From NCBI GenBank assembly GCA_963666475.2, contig CAXXJM010000001.1, positions 2,046,001-2,110,000 on the forward strand: a DNA stretch of 64,000 nt. Reading direction: 5' to 3'. This document shows positions 34,422-43,794 of the stretch, in pieces. The DNA is from JBFHIZ01 sp963666475 (GTDB lineage Bacteria; Bacillota; Clostridia; Lachnospirales; Lachnospiraceae). Under the pieces are notes generated by a model. The model did not search any database. It was not told where the DNA came from and saw nothing but the letters and a program-made list of their open reading frames with translations. Each line of letters starts with the position of its first letter. Positions within the stretch are counted from its first letter, which is position 1. The position numbers were made by a program, and so were the translations under genes.

Positions 34422-35375
34422 CTACGTTTTTTTTTTGCGCTGCTCCCGATGTTTGAGCAATTTTTCATGAATTTCCTGTTTTTCTTCTTCAGTGATCACA
34501 CGAACTGTTTTCACTACATAAATATTTCCTTCGTGAGTAGACTTTATACGTATCTTTCCTTTTACGTATCCATGTTTCTCACATTTATACACGCAGTACC
34601 CGTGCTTCATATTTGGAAAGAACCATCCAATTTCTTTTTCCATTTTCCTTCCACAAATCTGACAACGCATTTCTTTAATTTCTTTATCCAATAATGCAGT
34701 TGATTTGTCAGGATATTCTTTTGAAATAATTTTGTTGTAATCACTAAACTGCATTCTTACAACGTCTCTATTTCTTTTCGGAGGCGAATATACATCATGC
34801 GAAATATGTTCTAATGTATCTTTATTCTTTATTTTTTCCAAAACCTTTGCTGTATAGTATGCATCTGAAAATGCTCTATGAAACGGAATATCCTTTGAAA
34901 TCCCGAGATAATCTACCGCGTATTCCAGTGTTTTTCTTGACTTTTTGTCTTCGTATTCAAAACTGAACATTTTCTGAACATCGATAAATGGAAGCGGTTT
35001 CTTAGAAAAAAGTGGAATGTTGTAGTATTTCATATTCATTTGCAAATATGAGATATCTAATGGTCCCCATGTTGCGAAAATATAACTGTCTCCACACCAT
35101 TCGAGAAAGTCTTTCATTGCATCTTCAAAGCTTTTCCCATTTCTGAGTTCCTTCATCTCTACCGGAACAATTTTTTGAATTGCATATCCCATTTGTTTAT
35201 AGATTTCTGGTTTAATAACCTGACTATATTCCCCGCAAATCCTGTTTTTCTGATCAAGTTTTACGGCTCCTATCTCTATAATTTCAAATGGAATTTCTTC
35301 ATTCACGTTTCCCTTACCTTGATTCCATTCCAGATCGAACACTATGCAGTTTTTCTTTCCAGTAAATTTTCTCAA
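34422..35375 (-). CDS. DEDDh 3'-5' exonuclease (KapD/ERI-1-like) with C-terminal zinc motif
   Basis: A 317-residue RNase T/DNA Q-type exonuclease. Exo I: CIVFDLEWNQ with EIIEIGAVKLD (~10-38). Exo II: FATWGPLDISYLQ (~97-109). Exo III: HRAFSDAYYTAKVLE (~160-174), the DEDDh H-x4-D form. The C-terminal region (~230-280) has CQICGRKM ... YCVYKCEKHG, a probable zinc knuckle, and ends in a Lys/Arg-rich tail. Likely trims single-stranded RNA; substrate not determined. Confidence 0.83.
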   Translation of the reverse strand: MRKFTGKKNCIVFDLEWNQGKGNVNEEIPFEIIEIGAVKLDQKNRICGEYSQVIKPEIYKQMGYAIQKIVPVEMKELRNGKSFEDAMKDFLEWCGDSYIFATWGPLDISYLQMNMKYYNIPLFSKKPLPFIDVQKMFSFEYEDKKSRKTLEYAVDYLGISKDIPFHRAFSDAYYTAKVLEKIKNKDTLEHISHDVYSPPKRNRDVVRMQFSDYNKIISKEYPDKSTALLDKEIKEMRCQICGRKMEKEIGWFFPNMKHGYCVYKCEKHGYVKGKIRIKSTHEGNIYVVKTVRVITEEEKQEIHEKLLKHREQRKKKT

Positions 35376-35401
35376 AATCTATCCTGCTTTCTATTAATTA
35401 A

Positions 35402-35473
35402 CACCCTCTGCGAGAATCGAACTCACAACTGTCCCTTAGGAGGGGACTGTTATATCCATTTAACTAAAAGGGC
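35402..35473 (-). tRNA. tRNA-Arg (anticodon CCT)
   Basis: The full cloverleaf is read on the minus strand. Acceptor GCCCTTT (35473-35467) pairs with AGAGGGT (35409-35403), with discriminator G. D-stem GTTA/TAAC; anticodon stem GTCCC/GGGAC with loop CTCCTAA, giving anticodon CCT (reads AGG). T-stem GTGAG/CTCGC with loop TTCGATT. CCA is not encoded; it must be added post-transcriptionally. Confidence 0.96.
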
Positions 35474-35484
35474 AGAGTCGACTA

Positions 35485-36375
35485 TTATGAATAGTCGAAA
35501 CTATATGGGTAGTTTATATAACCCTGTAACCAGATAACGCCTTTGAACCTACGTCCTACTTCTGGTTCTCCCAATAAGTCAATGGAATTTATACATATTT
35601 CTATTTCCATATCTTTACACATCATTTTTATTTTCCATATTGTTTCGCCAGTCTTATGATTGTTTACAATTGAGCATTCTAATATTTCACCAAGGACAGA
35701 ATACATATCACATTCTACTCCGTATGGCATTAAATAGGAATTGACAAGTGAATACACATCTTCTCTTTTTATCTTTTCATTAAGAATAGCATAAGTTTCA
35801 ATATCATCAATTGTTAAACTATCAATTGCTACTGAATCTCCATTTTTAGCAGCTTCAATTAGCCGTTGTCTGTCAAATACGGCCTGTTGCTTGATTTCTA
35901 CTTTGTCTTTTACGATAGGCATCATAATTCGTCCTTCTACACTAAGCCCTGTCAAGCTTAATGAAGTTCCGCTAATTGGGAGAAGATCCGAGTTTCTTAT
36001 TTTAATGTAATCAACAACATTTTGTAAATAGAAAATTAATGTTACTCCAACTCTAGCGTCGTCACAAATACCTGCGTAGGACTCACGATCTTTATGTCTC
36101 TCAACAGAAATATCTTCCATTGAAGTGATCACATCGCTTTTTATATATGGAAAATAATGATCGAATAAGTACACACTTTCTTGTTCGTAACTTCCACGAA
36201 TCGTAATTCCTATGTTATCAGCGATTTCCTCTATATATTCTGCAAATACTGTTTCGTCTTCTATTTTTGTATATTTTCTTATTTTTGCACTTGTAGTGAT
36301 TTCTGAAATCAAACGATTCACTTCTGCTTTCGTTCGAATTTTACTAAAACCAACTGCTCTTAAAAATTTATGCAA
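35485..36375 (-). CDS. DUF3881-like protein
   Basis: A 296-residue soluble protein that I believe belongs to DUF3881, a family of unknown function found mainly in Lachnospiraceae beside serS (as here: 16 nt downstream of it). N-terminus MHKFLRAVGFSKIRTKAEVNRLI; no catalytic motif is apparent. Its last codons and stop overlap a hairpin, CGACTAT/ATAGTCG (35479-35497), which separates it from the tRNA gene. Ribosome site GGAGGTATTTC precedes the ATG. Confidence 0.6.
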   Translation of the reverse strand: MHKFLRAVGFSKIRTKAEVNRLISEITTSAKIRKYTKIEDETVFAEYIEEIADNIGITIRGSYEQESVYLFDHYFPYIKSDVITSMEDISVERHKDRESYAGICDDARVGVTLIFYLQNVVDYIKIRNSDLLPISGTSLSLTGLSVEGRIMMPIVKDKVEIKQQAVFDRQRLIEAAKNGDSVAIDSLTIDDIETYAILNEKIKREDVYSLVNSYLMPYGVECDMYSVLGEILECSIVNNHKTGETIWKIKMMCKDMEIEICINSIDLLGEPEVGRRFKGVIWLQGYINYPYSFDYS

Positions 36376-36391
36376 TGAAATACCTCCGTGA

Positions 36392-37672
36392 TTATTGAAT
36401 CACAGTTTTTCCACCCATATAAGGTTGCAGGCTTTTTGGAATTAATACCGTTCCATCTTCCTGTAAATTATTTTCTAAAAATGCAATCAGCATTCTTGGT
36501 GGTGCAACTACTGTATTATTTAAGGTATGCGCAAAGTATTTATTTCCATCTTCGCCTTTTACTCTGATTTTTAATCTTCTGGCTTGCGCATCTCCGAGGT
36601 TTGAACAACTTCCAACTTCAAAATATTTCTTTTGTCTAGGTGACCAAGCTTCCACATCATATGATTTAACTTTTAGATCTGCAAGATCCCCTGAACAACA
36701 TTCTATCGTACGTACTGGAATGTCTAATGTGCGGAAAAGATCTACCGTATTCTTCCATAGTATATCAAACCATTTCATACTATCTTCAGGTTTACATACA
36801 ACGATCATTTCTTGTTTTTCAAACTGATGAATACGATATACGCCTCTTTCCTCAAGTCCGTGAGCACCTTTCTCTTTTCTGAAACATGGTGAATAGCTTG
36901 TTAGAGTATTTGGAAGTTCTTTCTCATCAATAATCGTATCAATAAATTTACCAATCATCGAATGTTCGCTGGTTCCAATCAAATAAAGATCTTCACCTTC
37001 AATTTTATACATCATAGCATCCATTTCAGCGAAGCTCATAACGCCTGTAACGACATCACTTCGAATCATAAATGGTGGAATGCAGTATGTAAAACCACGA
37101 TCAATCATAAAATCTCTTGCATATGAAATGATTGCTGAATGTAGTCTAGCAATATCTCCCATAAGATAATAGAATCCATTTCCAGCAACTTTTCTTGCAC
37201 TTTCTAAATCAATTCCTTGAAATTTTTCCATGATTTCAGAATGATAAGGAATCTCAAAATCAGGAACAACAGGTTCACCATATTTCTCGATTTCTACGTT
37301 ATCTTCGTCGCTTTTTCCAATTGGTACCGATGGATCTATAAAGTTTGGAATTGTCATCATAATTTTTGTGATTTTTTCATCCAACTCTTTTTCTTGTTCT
37401 GATAATGTTGCTAAAAGGTCTGAATCCTTTGTAACTTCTTCTTTTATCTTTTCAGCTTCTTCTTTTTTTCCTTGTGACATCATTACACCAATTTGCTTTG
37501 AAATTTTATTTCTATTTGCTCTTAGTGCCTCTGCCTCCTGAAGAACATCTCTCTTTTTTAAGTCGAGTTCGATTACTTCATCAACTAAATTTAATTTGTT
37601 TTCTTGAAACTTCTTTTTCATGTTCTCTTTTACAGCTTCTGGGTTTTCTCTTAGTATTTTTATATCGATCAT
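36392..37672 (-). CDS. serS: Serine--tRNA ligase
   Basis: A 426-residue class II synthetase. The N-terminal antiparallel coiled-coil arm (~30-105) reaches the long variable arm of tRNA-Ser. Motif 2 is seen in SPCFRKEKGAHGLEERGVYRIHQFEKQE (~262-289), and motif 3 in NNTVVAPPRMLIAFLEN (~388-404). The TSEH serine-binding stretch (GTSEHSMIG) is at ~235. It heads a leftward run with DUF3881 and the tRNA gene. Confidence 0.97.
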   Translation of the reverse strand: MIDIKILRENPEAVKENMKKKFQENKLNLVDEVIELDLKKRDVLQEAEALRANRNKISKQIGVMMSQGKKEEAEKIKEEVTKDSDLLATLSEQEKELDEKITKIMMTIPNFIDPSVPIGKSDEDNVEIEKYGEPVVPDFEIPYHSEIMEKFQGIDLESARKVAGNGFYYLMGDIARLHSAIISYARDFMIDRGFTYCIPPFMIRSDVVTGVMSFAEMDAMMYKIEGEDLYLIGTSEHSMIGKFIDTIIDEKELPNTLTSYSPCFRKEKGAHGLEERGVYRIHQFEKQEMIVVCKPEDSMKWFDILWKNTVDLFRTLDIPVRTIECCSGDLADLKVKSYDVEAWSPRQKKYFEVGSCSNLGDAQARRLKIRVKGEDGNKYFAHTLNNTVVAPPRMLIAFLENNLQEDGTVLIPKSLQPYMGGKTVIQ

Positions 37673-37695
37673 TTTTTCGACCTCTCTCGTTTATA

Positions 37696-38754
37696 TTATG
37701 AACTAATTACTTTTTCTATGAATACCGTATGCACATCAATTAAATTTATTATTTTTTCTTCTTTAAGCATTTTTCCATTTACATCTTTCACAATTTGTAT
37801 GACCGGTCTATCTGGAAAGTTCTTGTTTTGTGAACTAACAATTCCAATTTCACCTTCACTCGTTTTCACGATGCTTCCTACAGGATAAACTGCTATGAAA
37901 TTAATAAATTTATCAACTAATTCTTTCGAAAACAAATAGCCACTCACTTGTTTTAAATATGCGATAATCTCGTGTGAACGTGTTTTTTTACATCCTAACC
38001 CACAAATATTTTCATCAAAGAAATCACAAATAGAAACAATTTCATATTCTATTTTATGCTCAGATACTTTAAGTGGAAATCCACTACCGTCGATTCTTTC
38101 ATGATGATAAAGAATTATCTTTTTACTGAGTTCTGACAGCCATTCTTCATCTTTGAGTGCAATATAACCATAGACTGGATGTTTCTTATATTCGATCTGA
38201 TCCTGTTTTGATAAATCTTCCATATTCTGATTGTTATATTCGATTACCAAATAGCGAAGACCAATATCATGCAATAAACTTCCGACACCAATGTCATGTA
38301 TGATATGTTTTTCAAGTTTCATCTTGATTGCCATGATAATGGATATTGTACAAACGATTACTGAATGTTCATAAATATCTAAATCACGCTCTTTTATGTC
38401 AAAAACTCGTTCTACAACTTCTTCTTCTTCCAAAATATCTGATATAATTTCATCTGCTACCGAGTTAATGCTCTCAAGTTCTGCGCTGTGCCTGTAGGTA
38501 TGCATTTCCATAATACTTCTAACCTTGGCTTTCAGTTTGACTTCCGTTTCCTCTTTCAAAATTTCCATGGCAACTCTATTAAAGTTTTTTGGCTCTCTAA
38601 TATATACCTCAGATACTCCAAATTCCCTTAATTTCTTAATGTATTCATCTTTTAAGACGGTTCCTTCTGAAAGAAGCACTTTATACTCTTTGGTGTAAAT
38701 ATCTTTTGCTAATATTTTTCCTTCTGTAAGTTGATCGATTTTATATAGTTTCAC
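37696..38754 (-). CDS. HD-GYP domain protein, probable c-di-GMP phosphodiesterase
   Basis: A 352-residue cytosolic protein. N-terminal domain (~1-100) of unknown fold; HD-GYP domain ~125-300 with SLLHDIG (~158), KHPVYGY (~184), and HHERIDGSGFPLKVSEHK (~210-227), where GSGFP stands for the family GYP loop. Metal-site residues appear intact, so c-di-GMP hydrolysis is plausible. The C-terminal strand-rich tail (VGSIVKTSEGEIGIV) is also common in the family. Lies between serS and the DUF4446 gene. Confidence 0.85.
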   Translation of the reverse strand: MKLYKIDQLTEGKILAKDIYTKEYKVLLSEGTVLKDEYIKKLREFGVSEVYIREPKNFNRVAMEILKEETEVKLKAKVRSIMEMHTYRHSAELESINSVADEIISDILEEEEVVERVFDIKERDLDIYEHSVIVCTISIIMAIKMKLEKHIIHDIGVGSLLHDIGLRYLVIEYNNQNMEDLSKQDQIEYKKHPVYGYIALKDEEWLSELSKKIILYHHERIDGSGFPLKVSEHKIEYEIVSICDFFDENICGLGCKKTRSHEIIAYLKQVSGYLFSKELVDKFINFIAVYPVGSIVKTSEGEIGIVSSQNKNFPDRPVIQIVKDVNGKMLKEEKIINLIDVHTVFIEKVISS

Positions 38755-38779
38755 AGATTCTCCTTAATATAAAGTAAAC

Positions 38780-39286
38780 TTAAGAGAGTGCCTTTTCTAA
38801 AGCAACTTTTTCCTCTTCTCCTAACGCAAGTTTACTCTCCCCGTTCTTTATTTCTTTTGTATAAGTATAACTTCCATCTGTACTATGCACGGTATTAATT
38901 ATATAGCCATCATTATTTGCATTCAACATTGCAATGCAAAAACTTAATTCACCACCCATTTGTTTAAATGCATCATATTTTACAAGACCCATCTTTTGGA
39001 ATGCGAATTTTTGGTTTTTGGTCAGTTCACGTATTCTTTTATGATTGTCCTCGGAACTTTCTTTCATTATACGATTACTTTCAAAAAGATTTACAATACT
39101 TTGCTCTAGGCTTTTTGCATCTTTTCCTTGCATAAACTTATTATATTTTTTATTTAATTTGCTGATTTTTATCCCTTGAATAATGTTGATAATAAGAAGC
39201 ATTATAAACAAAATTATAATGGTAATAAATATATATGCTGCATCTAGGTCAGCAAGCCCGAGTTTTGTTAAAATCTCACTTTTCAT
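38780..39286 (-). CDS. DUF4446 family protein, single membrane span
   Basis: 168 residues. One transmembrane helix at ~15-38, then a coiled-coil linker (~45-95), and a conserved soluble domain (LVKYDAFKQMGGELSFCIAMLNANNDGYIINTVH region, ~105-140). The family, common beside parAB in Clostridia, has no known function. It lies 36 nt downstream of parB and is probably co-transcribed. Confidence 0.82.
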   Translation of the reverse strand: MKSEILTKLGLADLDAAYIFITIIILFIMLLIINIIQGIKISKLNKKYNKFMQGKDAKSLEQSIVNLFESNRIMKESSEDNHKRIRELTKNQKFAFQKMGLVKYDAFKQMGGELSFCIAMLNANNDGYIINTVHSTDGSYTYTKEIKNGESKLALGEEEKVALEKALS

Positions 39287-39321
39287 AGCTTGACCAGTTA
39301 CCTTTCCTTTTTACTTTTAAA

Positions 39322-40209
39322 TTATTTGAGTAAATCTGTGTACAACCGATCAAAGTCTTCATTTGAATAAAACTCTAATTCAATTTTACCACTTTTTCCA
39401 TCCTTTGAGGTGATTGAAACTTTCGTCATTAGTCTCGTCTTTAATTTTTCTGCAATATCCTTATAGAATATTTCTACTGATTCATCAACTTCAGGCTTTT
39501 CGAGTTTAGGCTTATTCAGATTCTTAACTAGCTTCTCAACATCACGTACACTAAGCTTTTCCTTAACAATTCGCCTTGCCAACTCTTCTTGAACCTCTGG
39601 ATCATTGACTGCTAACAATGCTCTTGCGTGTCCTGTTGATAAATCGTCACTTATTACCATTTTCTGAACTTCTTCCGTTAATTTAAGAAGTCTCATTGAA
39701 TTGGTAACTGCAGTACGGCTTTTTGATACCTTTTCAGCAACTTCTTCCTGTTTTAAATTAAATTCTGTCAGAAGTCTTTTATATGCCATTGCTTCTTCTA
39801 TTGGATTCAAATCTTCTCTTTGAATATTTTCAATTAATGATATTTCAACAATTTCTTGTTCTGTGTAGTGTTTAATGATAACAGGTACTTCTTTTAAACC
39901 TGCTAACTTACACGCTCTCCATCTTCTTTCTCCAGCAATAATTTCATAATATGTATCTCTATCTTGTACTAAGATAGGTTGTAACAATCCATACTGTCGA
40001 ATAGAATCTGCCAATTCAAGCAAAGCTTCTTCATCAAATTCTTTTCTTGGTTGCTCTTTGTTGGGTTCGATTTTTGAAAGTTTAACAAGAGTCTCTTCTT
40101 TTTTTTCTGTTGATTCTTCGTTTACACTTGTTTTTTTTGCAGATTTCGAACTTTCATTCATGTTTGGTATTAATGAGTCAAGTCCTTTTCCTAAACCCCT
40201 GGCTGCCAT
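39322..40209 (-). CDS. parB: Chromosome partitioning protein ParB/Spo0J
   Basis: A 295-residue CTPase clamp that loads at parS. The N-terminal MAARGLGKGLDSLIPN is the ParA-interacting region. ParB/CTP motif: ERRWRACKLAGLKEVPVII (~95-113). Helix-turn-helix near 145-165 (EEVAEKVSKSRTAVTNSMRLLKL). C-terminal dimer domain 240-295. It recruits ParA and SMC; two perfect parS sites are 1.0 kb away (41201 and 41249). Start overlaps closely with the parA stop (1-nt gap). Confidence 0.96.
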   Translation of the reverse strand: MAARGLGKGLDSLIPNMNESSKSAKKTSVNEESTEKKEETLVKLSKIEPNKEQPRKEFDEEALLELADSIRQYGLLQPILVQDRDTYYEIIAGERRWRACKLAGLKEVPVIIKHYTEQEIVEISLIENIQREDLNPIEEAMAYKRLLTEFNLKQEEVAEKVSKSRTAVTNSMRLLKLTEEVQKMVISDDLSTGHARALLAVNDPEVQEELARRIVKEKLSVRDVEKLVKNLNKPKLEKPEVDESVEIFYKDIAEKLKTRLMTKVSITSKDGKSGKIELEFYSNEDFDRLYTDLLK

Positions 40210-40210
40210 A

Positions 40211-40978
40211 TTATTCTCCTTTTCTGTTGATTACTTCGTCTGCAAGTTTCATGTAACACTCTGCTCCAGCAGACTTTGGATCGTAAATGCAAATTGGCAT
40301 ACCGTAACTTGGTGCCTCTGCAAGTCTAATGTTTCTTGGAATTACAGTTTCATATATGTTTTGTTTTAAGTTGTTTTTAACATTTTCTACGACTTGATTT
40401 GATAAGTTTGTTCTTGAATCATACATCGTAAATACAACACCTTCCATAAAGAGTTCTGGATTCAGTCTTTCTTTTACCAAATTAACTGTATGTATTAACT
40501 GACTTAATCCTTCTAAAGCATAGTATTCACATTGGATAGGTACTAAAACAGAATCAGCAGTTGTCATCGCATTGACTGTTAACATACTAAGTGATGGTGG
40601 ACAATCAATAATGATATAGTCATACTTATCTTTTATCCAGTCAACTTCCTTTTTTAGAATATATTCCTTTTTCTCAACTCCAATTAATTCTATTTCAGCG
40701 GCTGCAAGATTTACATTGGAAGGAAGTACGTCTATATTTTCAACATCAGTTTTTATGATACATTCCTTTATTGAACATTCGCCTAAGATTAATTCATAAA
40801 TTGTATTATCAAGTTCATTTTTATCAATACCAAATCCACTAGAAGCATTTCCCTGTGGGTCAGCGTCGATTACTAGAACAACTTTTCCCTTTGCTGCTAG
40901 GGAAGCTGATAAATTAATAGCCGTAGTGGTTTTACCTACTCCACCTTTTTGATTTGCAATTGCTATAATTCTTCCCAT
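40211..40978 (-). CDS. parA: Chromosome partitioning ATPase ParA/Soj
   Basis: A 255-residue deviant Walker ATPase. KGGVGKTT at residues ~11-18, second motif VIDADPQGN (~37-45), and IIIDCPPSLSMLT (~118-130). It works with ParB in origin segregation and, in Bacillus, regulates DnaA. It is transcribed toward parB and sits between the parS cluster and parB. Confidence 0.97.
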   Translation of the reverse strand: MGRIIAIANQKGGVGKTTTAINLSASLAAKGKVVLVIDADPQGNASSGFGIDKNELDNTIYELILGECSIKECIIKTDVENIDVLPSNVNLAAAEIELIGVEKKEYILKKEVDWIKDKYDYIIIDCPPSLSMLTVNAMTTADSVLVPIQCEYYALEGLSQLIHTVNLVKERLNPELFMEGVVFTMYDSRTNLSNQVVENVKNNLKQNIYETVIPRNIRLAEAPSYGMPICIYDPKSAGAECYMKLADEVINRKGE

Positions 40979-41200
40979 TTTATCTCCATTCTGACTTTAT
41001 ATTTTCGAGCATATTGTACACGGATTTTATTATATCATTTTTTATAAATGAATACTAGAACAAAACCATTATTTATATTTTAGTGCGTTGTTCTGTTTGA
41101 TTCATCCTGAAAAACACTGCATTATTTAATGTTTCACGATTTTATCGGCTAGATTTAGAAAAATGTTTCACGCACTATTTCCACTATATATAGTTTTAAA

Positions 41201-41216
41201 TGTTTCACGTGAAACA
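41201..41216. promoter_or_regulatory. parS site (ParB binding), copy 1
   Basis: Exact 16-bp palindrome TGTTTCACGTGAAACA, identical to the consensus parS of Bacillus subtilis. It lies in the intergenic gap between parA and the response regulator. Confidence 0.97.
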
Positions 41217-41248
41217 TAATCTTGTTAATTCGTTATGATTCGTCTAAA

Positions 41249-41264
41249 TGTTTCACGTGAAACA
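41249..41264. promoter_or_regulatory. parS site (ParB binding), copy 2
   Basis: Second exact TGTTTCACGTGAAACA, 48 bp from the first. Two half-copies, TGTTTCACG, are at 41130-41138 and 41164-41172 with no matching right half. Confidence 0.97.
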
Positions 41265-41277
41265 TTTATTTGGATAA

Positions 41278-41922
41278 TTAATACAAAGATATCAAATTAT
41301 TACGTATAGCAAAGACTGCAGCTTGTGTACGATCTGATACTTTTATCTTTTTAAAGATATTTGCAATATGATTTTTTACCGTTCTTTCACTAATTCCGAG
41401 ATTTTCAGCAATTTCTCTATTAAACTGGCCCTTTGCTACACAGGTCAACACTTCCACTTCTCTTTTAGTAAGGTCATCGAGACTTGTGGTTTCCTGGTCA
41501 CGACGCATCATAGAATGATTTAGGATAGGAATCAACTGTGGTTGAATATACATATTTCCATTCTTTACCTCTTTAATAGCGTTAATAAGTTCAGAAGATT
41601 CTGAATCCTTTAAAATATATCCATTTACACCTAAATCTACAGCTTTCATTAAGTACTCAATTTCATTATGAACTGTAAGCATTAACACCTTAATGTTTTT
41701 ACGTGAGTGTTTTAATCTTTCCAGAACATGTATTCCATTATATTCAGGCATATTGATATCAAGTAACAATACATCTGGAGTTACCGTCTCAAGAACTCTA
41801 AGACATTCTGCACCATCACTAGCTTCTGCAATCACTTCAATTTCCCCATCAAATTCAATGAGTTGTTTAATTCCTTCTCGAAGCATTTTGTGATCATCTA
41901 CGATCATTACACTAATTTTCAT
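41278..41922 (-). CDS. DegU/NarL-type response regulator
   Basis: A 214-residue regulator. Receiver domain ~1-120 with VDDHKMLREG (acidic pair at 9-10), the phosphoacceptor Asp in DVLLLDINMPEYNG (~55), and conserved Lys in YILKDSES (~105). LuxR/GerE helix-turn-helix ~148-205 (LTKREVEVLTCVAKGQFNREIAENLGISERTVKNH region). Overlaps the kinase gene by 11 nt, so the two are coupled. Targets unknown. Confidence 0.93.
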   Translation of the reverse strand: MKISVMIVDDHKMLREGIKQLIEFDGEIEVIAEASDGAECLRVLETVTPDVLLLDINMPEYNGIHVLERLKHSRKNIKVLMLTVHNEIEYLMKAVDLGVNGYILKDSESSELINAIKEVKNGNMYIQPQLIPILNHSMMRRDQETTSLDDLTKREVEVLTCVAKGQFNREIAENLGISERTVKNHIANIFKKIKVSDRTQAAVFAIRNNLISLY

Positions 41923-42991
41923 TTAAATCCACCTTTCGTTCTCGATCAAATAAAGATTTTTTTGGTAAGGTAATTGATATTCTTGTTCCAGATTGAAAAT
42001 CCGTATCGATACGAAACTCACCGTCTAACAACCTAACTCTCTCTTCCATCATTAATAATCCAAAATTTTTTCTTGTTTTTTTTCTATTTATATAATCAAA
42101 ACCAATTCCATCATCTTTAATTTCTAAAACCACAAAATCTTTGCTGTCTCGAAAGATAATATCAATTACTTTCCCCTTTGAGTGCTTTACCGCATTTGCA
42201 CATGCTTCTTGTATGATACGATATAAAACTATAAGTTTTTCTGTATCAGCCTTTTCAAACAAAGAATCATTCATCTTCAAGTTTACACTCATACTAGAAA
42301 GATGTTCCACGTGATTCTTTAGCTTTTTAAAAGTCTCAGAAAACCCTAAATCATCAATGTACATAGGTCTAAGATCAAATATTACATTTCTTAAATTGTT
42401 AATTACTTCTCTAATTCCCTTTGAAGCAGACATAAGTTCAAGTCTTGCCCTCACGATATCCTGGGCAGAAAACTTTTCTACCAGTTCCAATACATGAATT
42501 ACATGTGTTAAATCTTGTATTGTAGAGTCATGTAACTCGCTTGAAATTCGAATTCTTTCATTCTCTAATATATTCATCATGAAAAGTTTAAAGTCTTCTT
42601 CTTCATCTTTATCAAGTTTTGGAATTGTAAGTGGTTCGGTTGAAACGGGTATATCTACATTTGACATAATAGACATCGAAACATCTTTTAACTGATTCAT
42701 ATGATTTGCTAAAAAACCAAGTTTTTTATAAAAATCTTTTTTTTCATTTTCAAGAACTTCTATTTGTTTCCTTACCTTAGACAATTCGCTTTCATAAACA
42801 CTTTCTACGTCACGTGGAGAAAAGATTTTAAAATCATCTTCTTCCTTTTCTGAAAAGGAGGAAATATATCTCTTTTTTCTTTCAATGTTTTCTTCTATGA
42901 CTTTTACTTTTTTATCAATTTCATCGTATTCCATTTGAATATTTGAAATCACTTGGTTCAACGTATTAGTAACTGATGTATTATCTTTCAT
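41912..42991 (-). CDS. DegS-like cytosolic sensor histidine kinase
   Basis: About 359 residues from ATG 42991 (AAAGGA upstream); a TTG at 43006 overlaps the rsmG stop and is less likely. No transmembrane segment. N-terminal ~10-110 is coiled coil. HisKA_3 H-box: SELHDSTIQDLTHVIHVLE (~155-175), with the phospho-His in LHDS. HATPase_c: QEACANAVKHSKG (~265) and EIKDDGIGFDY (~298). The form resembles Bacillus DegS. Placement between rsmG and parA, at the origin, is unusual for a two-component system. Confidence 0.92.
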   Translation of the reverse strand: MKDNTSVTNTLNQVISNIQMEYDEIDKKVKVIEENIERKKRYISSFSEKEEDDFKIFSPRDVESVYESELSKVRKQIEVLENEKKDFYKKLGFLANHMNQLKDVSMSIMSNVDIPVSTEPLTIPKLDKDEEEDFKLFMMNILENERIRISSELHDSTIQDLTHVIHVLELVEKFSAQDIVRARLELMSASKGIREVINNLRNVIFDLRPMYIDDLGFSETFKKLKNHVEHLSSMSVNLKMNDSLFEKADTEKLIVLYRIIQEACANAVKHSKGKVIDIIFRDSKDFVVLEIKDDGIGFDYINRKKTRKNFGLLMMEERVRLLDGEFRIDTDFQSGTRISITLPKKSLFDRERKVDLNEN

Positions 42992-43002
42992 AATGCATCC
43001 TT

Positions 43003-43740
43003 TCAACTTTGCGTAAGAGGACGTTTAAATGCAAGTCCCGCCTTTCTTGGGTATTTAGATGACGTGCTATCAACTTTATCAATGATCACGAGACTTCTTA
43101 AAATATCGGTATTTGGTAAATTAAATTGAAATATATTACGGAATTTTCCTGATAGTTCACTTATCGCATATGTAGATTCATTTACCTCTTCGTCACCTCG
43201 TTCAGATTTATAAGAAACAAAAATACCATCCTTCTTTACAAAAGGGAGACATATCTCCGATAAAGAAGAAAGATTAGCTACTGCTCTTGATGTTGCTACG
43301 TCATATTGATCTCTGTAGGATTCATTTTTAGCCAGATCCTCAGCTCTTGTATGAATTAATTCAACATCAGACAAACCCAATTCACTGACAACTGCATCAA
43401 GAAACTTTATTCTTTTACTAAGTGAATCAATCAATGTAACGTTCCAATTTGGAAACATAATCTTTAATGGGATACCTGGAAAGCCTGCTCCCGTTCCTAC
43501 ATCAATTAATTTTAAATTATCCTTTTGAACTATCTCAGATATAAGTCCTAATGCTAAACTATCTAAATAATGCTTATCCATTACTTCATGATATTCTGTA
43601 ATTCCAGTTAAATTCATTACTTCATTCCATTGATTAATCATTTCATAATATCTATAAAACTGTTCTTTCTGTTTTTCTGACAAGAACATATTCCATTTAT
43701 TCAATTTATCGCTTAAATATTGGCAGTTTTTATCACACAT
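43003..43740 (-). CDS. rsmG: 16S rRNA (guanine(527)-N7)-methyltransferase
   Basis: A 245-residue RsmG/GidB. MNLTGITEYHEVMDKHYLDSLAL (~43-64), SAM motif LIDVGTGAGFPGIPLKI (~78-94), and SRAVANLSSLSEICLPFVK (~152-170). Methylates G527 of 16S rRNA; loss gives low-level streptomycin resistance in other bacteria. It follows mnmG by 54 nt in the conserved mnmE-mnmG-rsmG order. It lacks the adjoining noc gene seen in Bacillus. Confidence 0.95.
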   Translation of the reverse strand: MCDKNCQYLSDKLNKWNMFLSEKQKEQFYRYYEMINQWNEVMNLTGITEYHEVMDKHYLDSLALGLISEIVQKDNLKLIDVGTGAGFPGIPLKIMFPNWNVTLIDSLSKRIKFLDAVVSELGLSDVELIHTRAEDLAKNESYRDQYDVATSRAVANLSSLSEICLPFVKKDGIFVSYKSERGDEEVNESTYAISELSGKFRNIFQFNLPNTDILRSLVIIDKVDSTSSKYPRKAGLAFKRPLTQS

Positions 43741-43794
43741 ATTGATAACCGCACCTTTCCTATAGTAATGCTCAATACTACAACATTACTTTAC

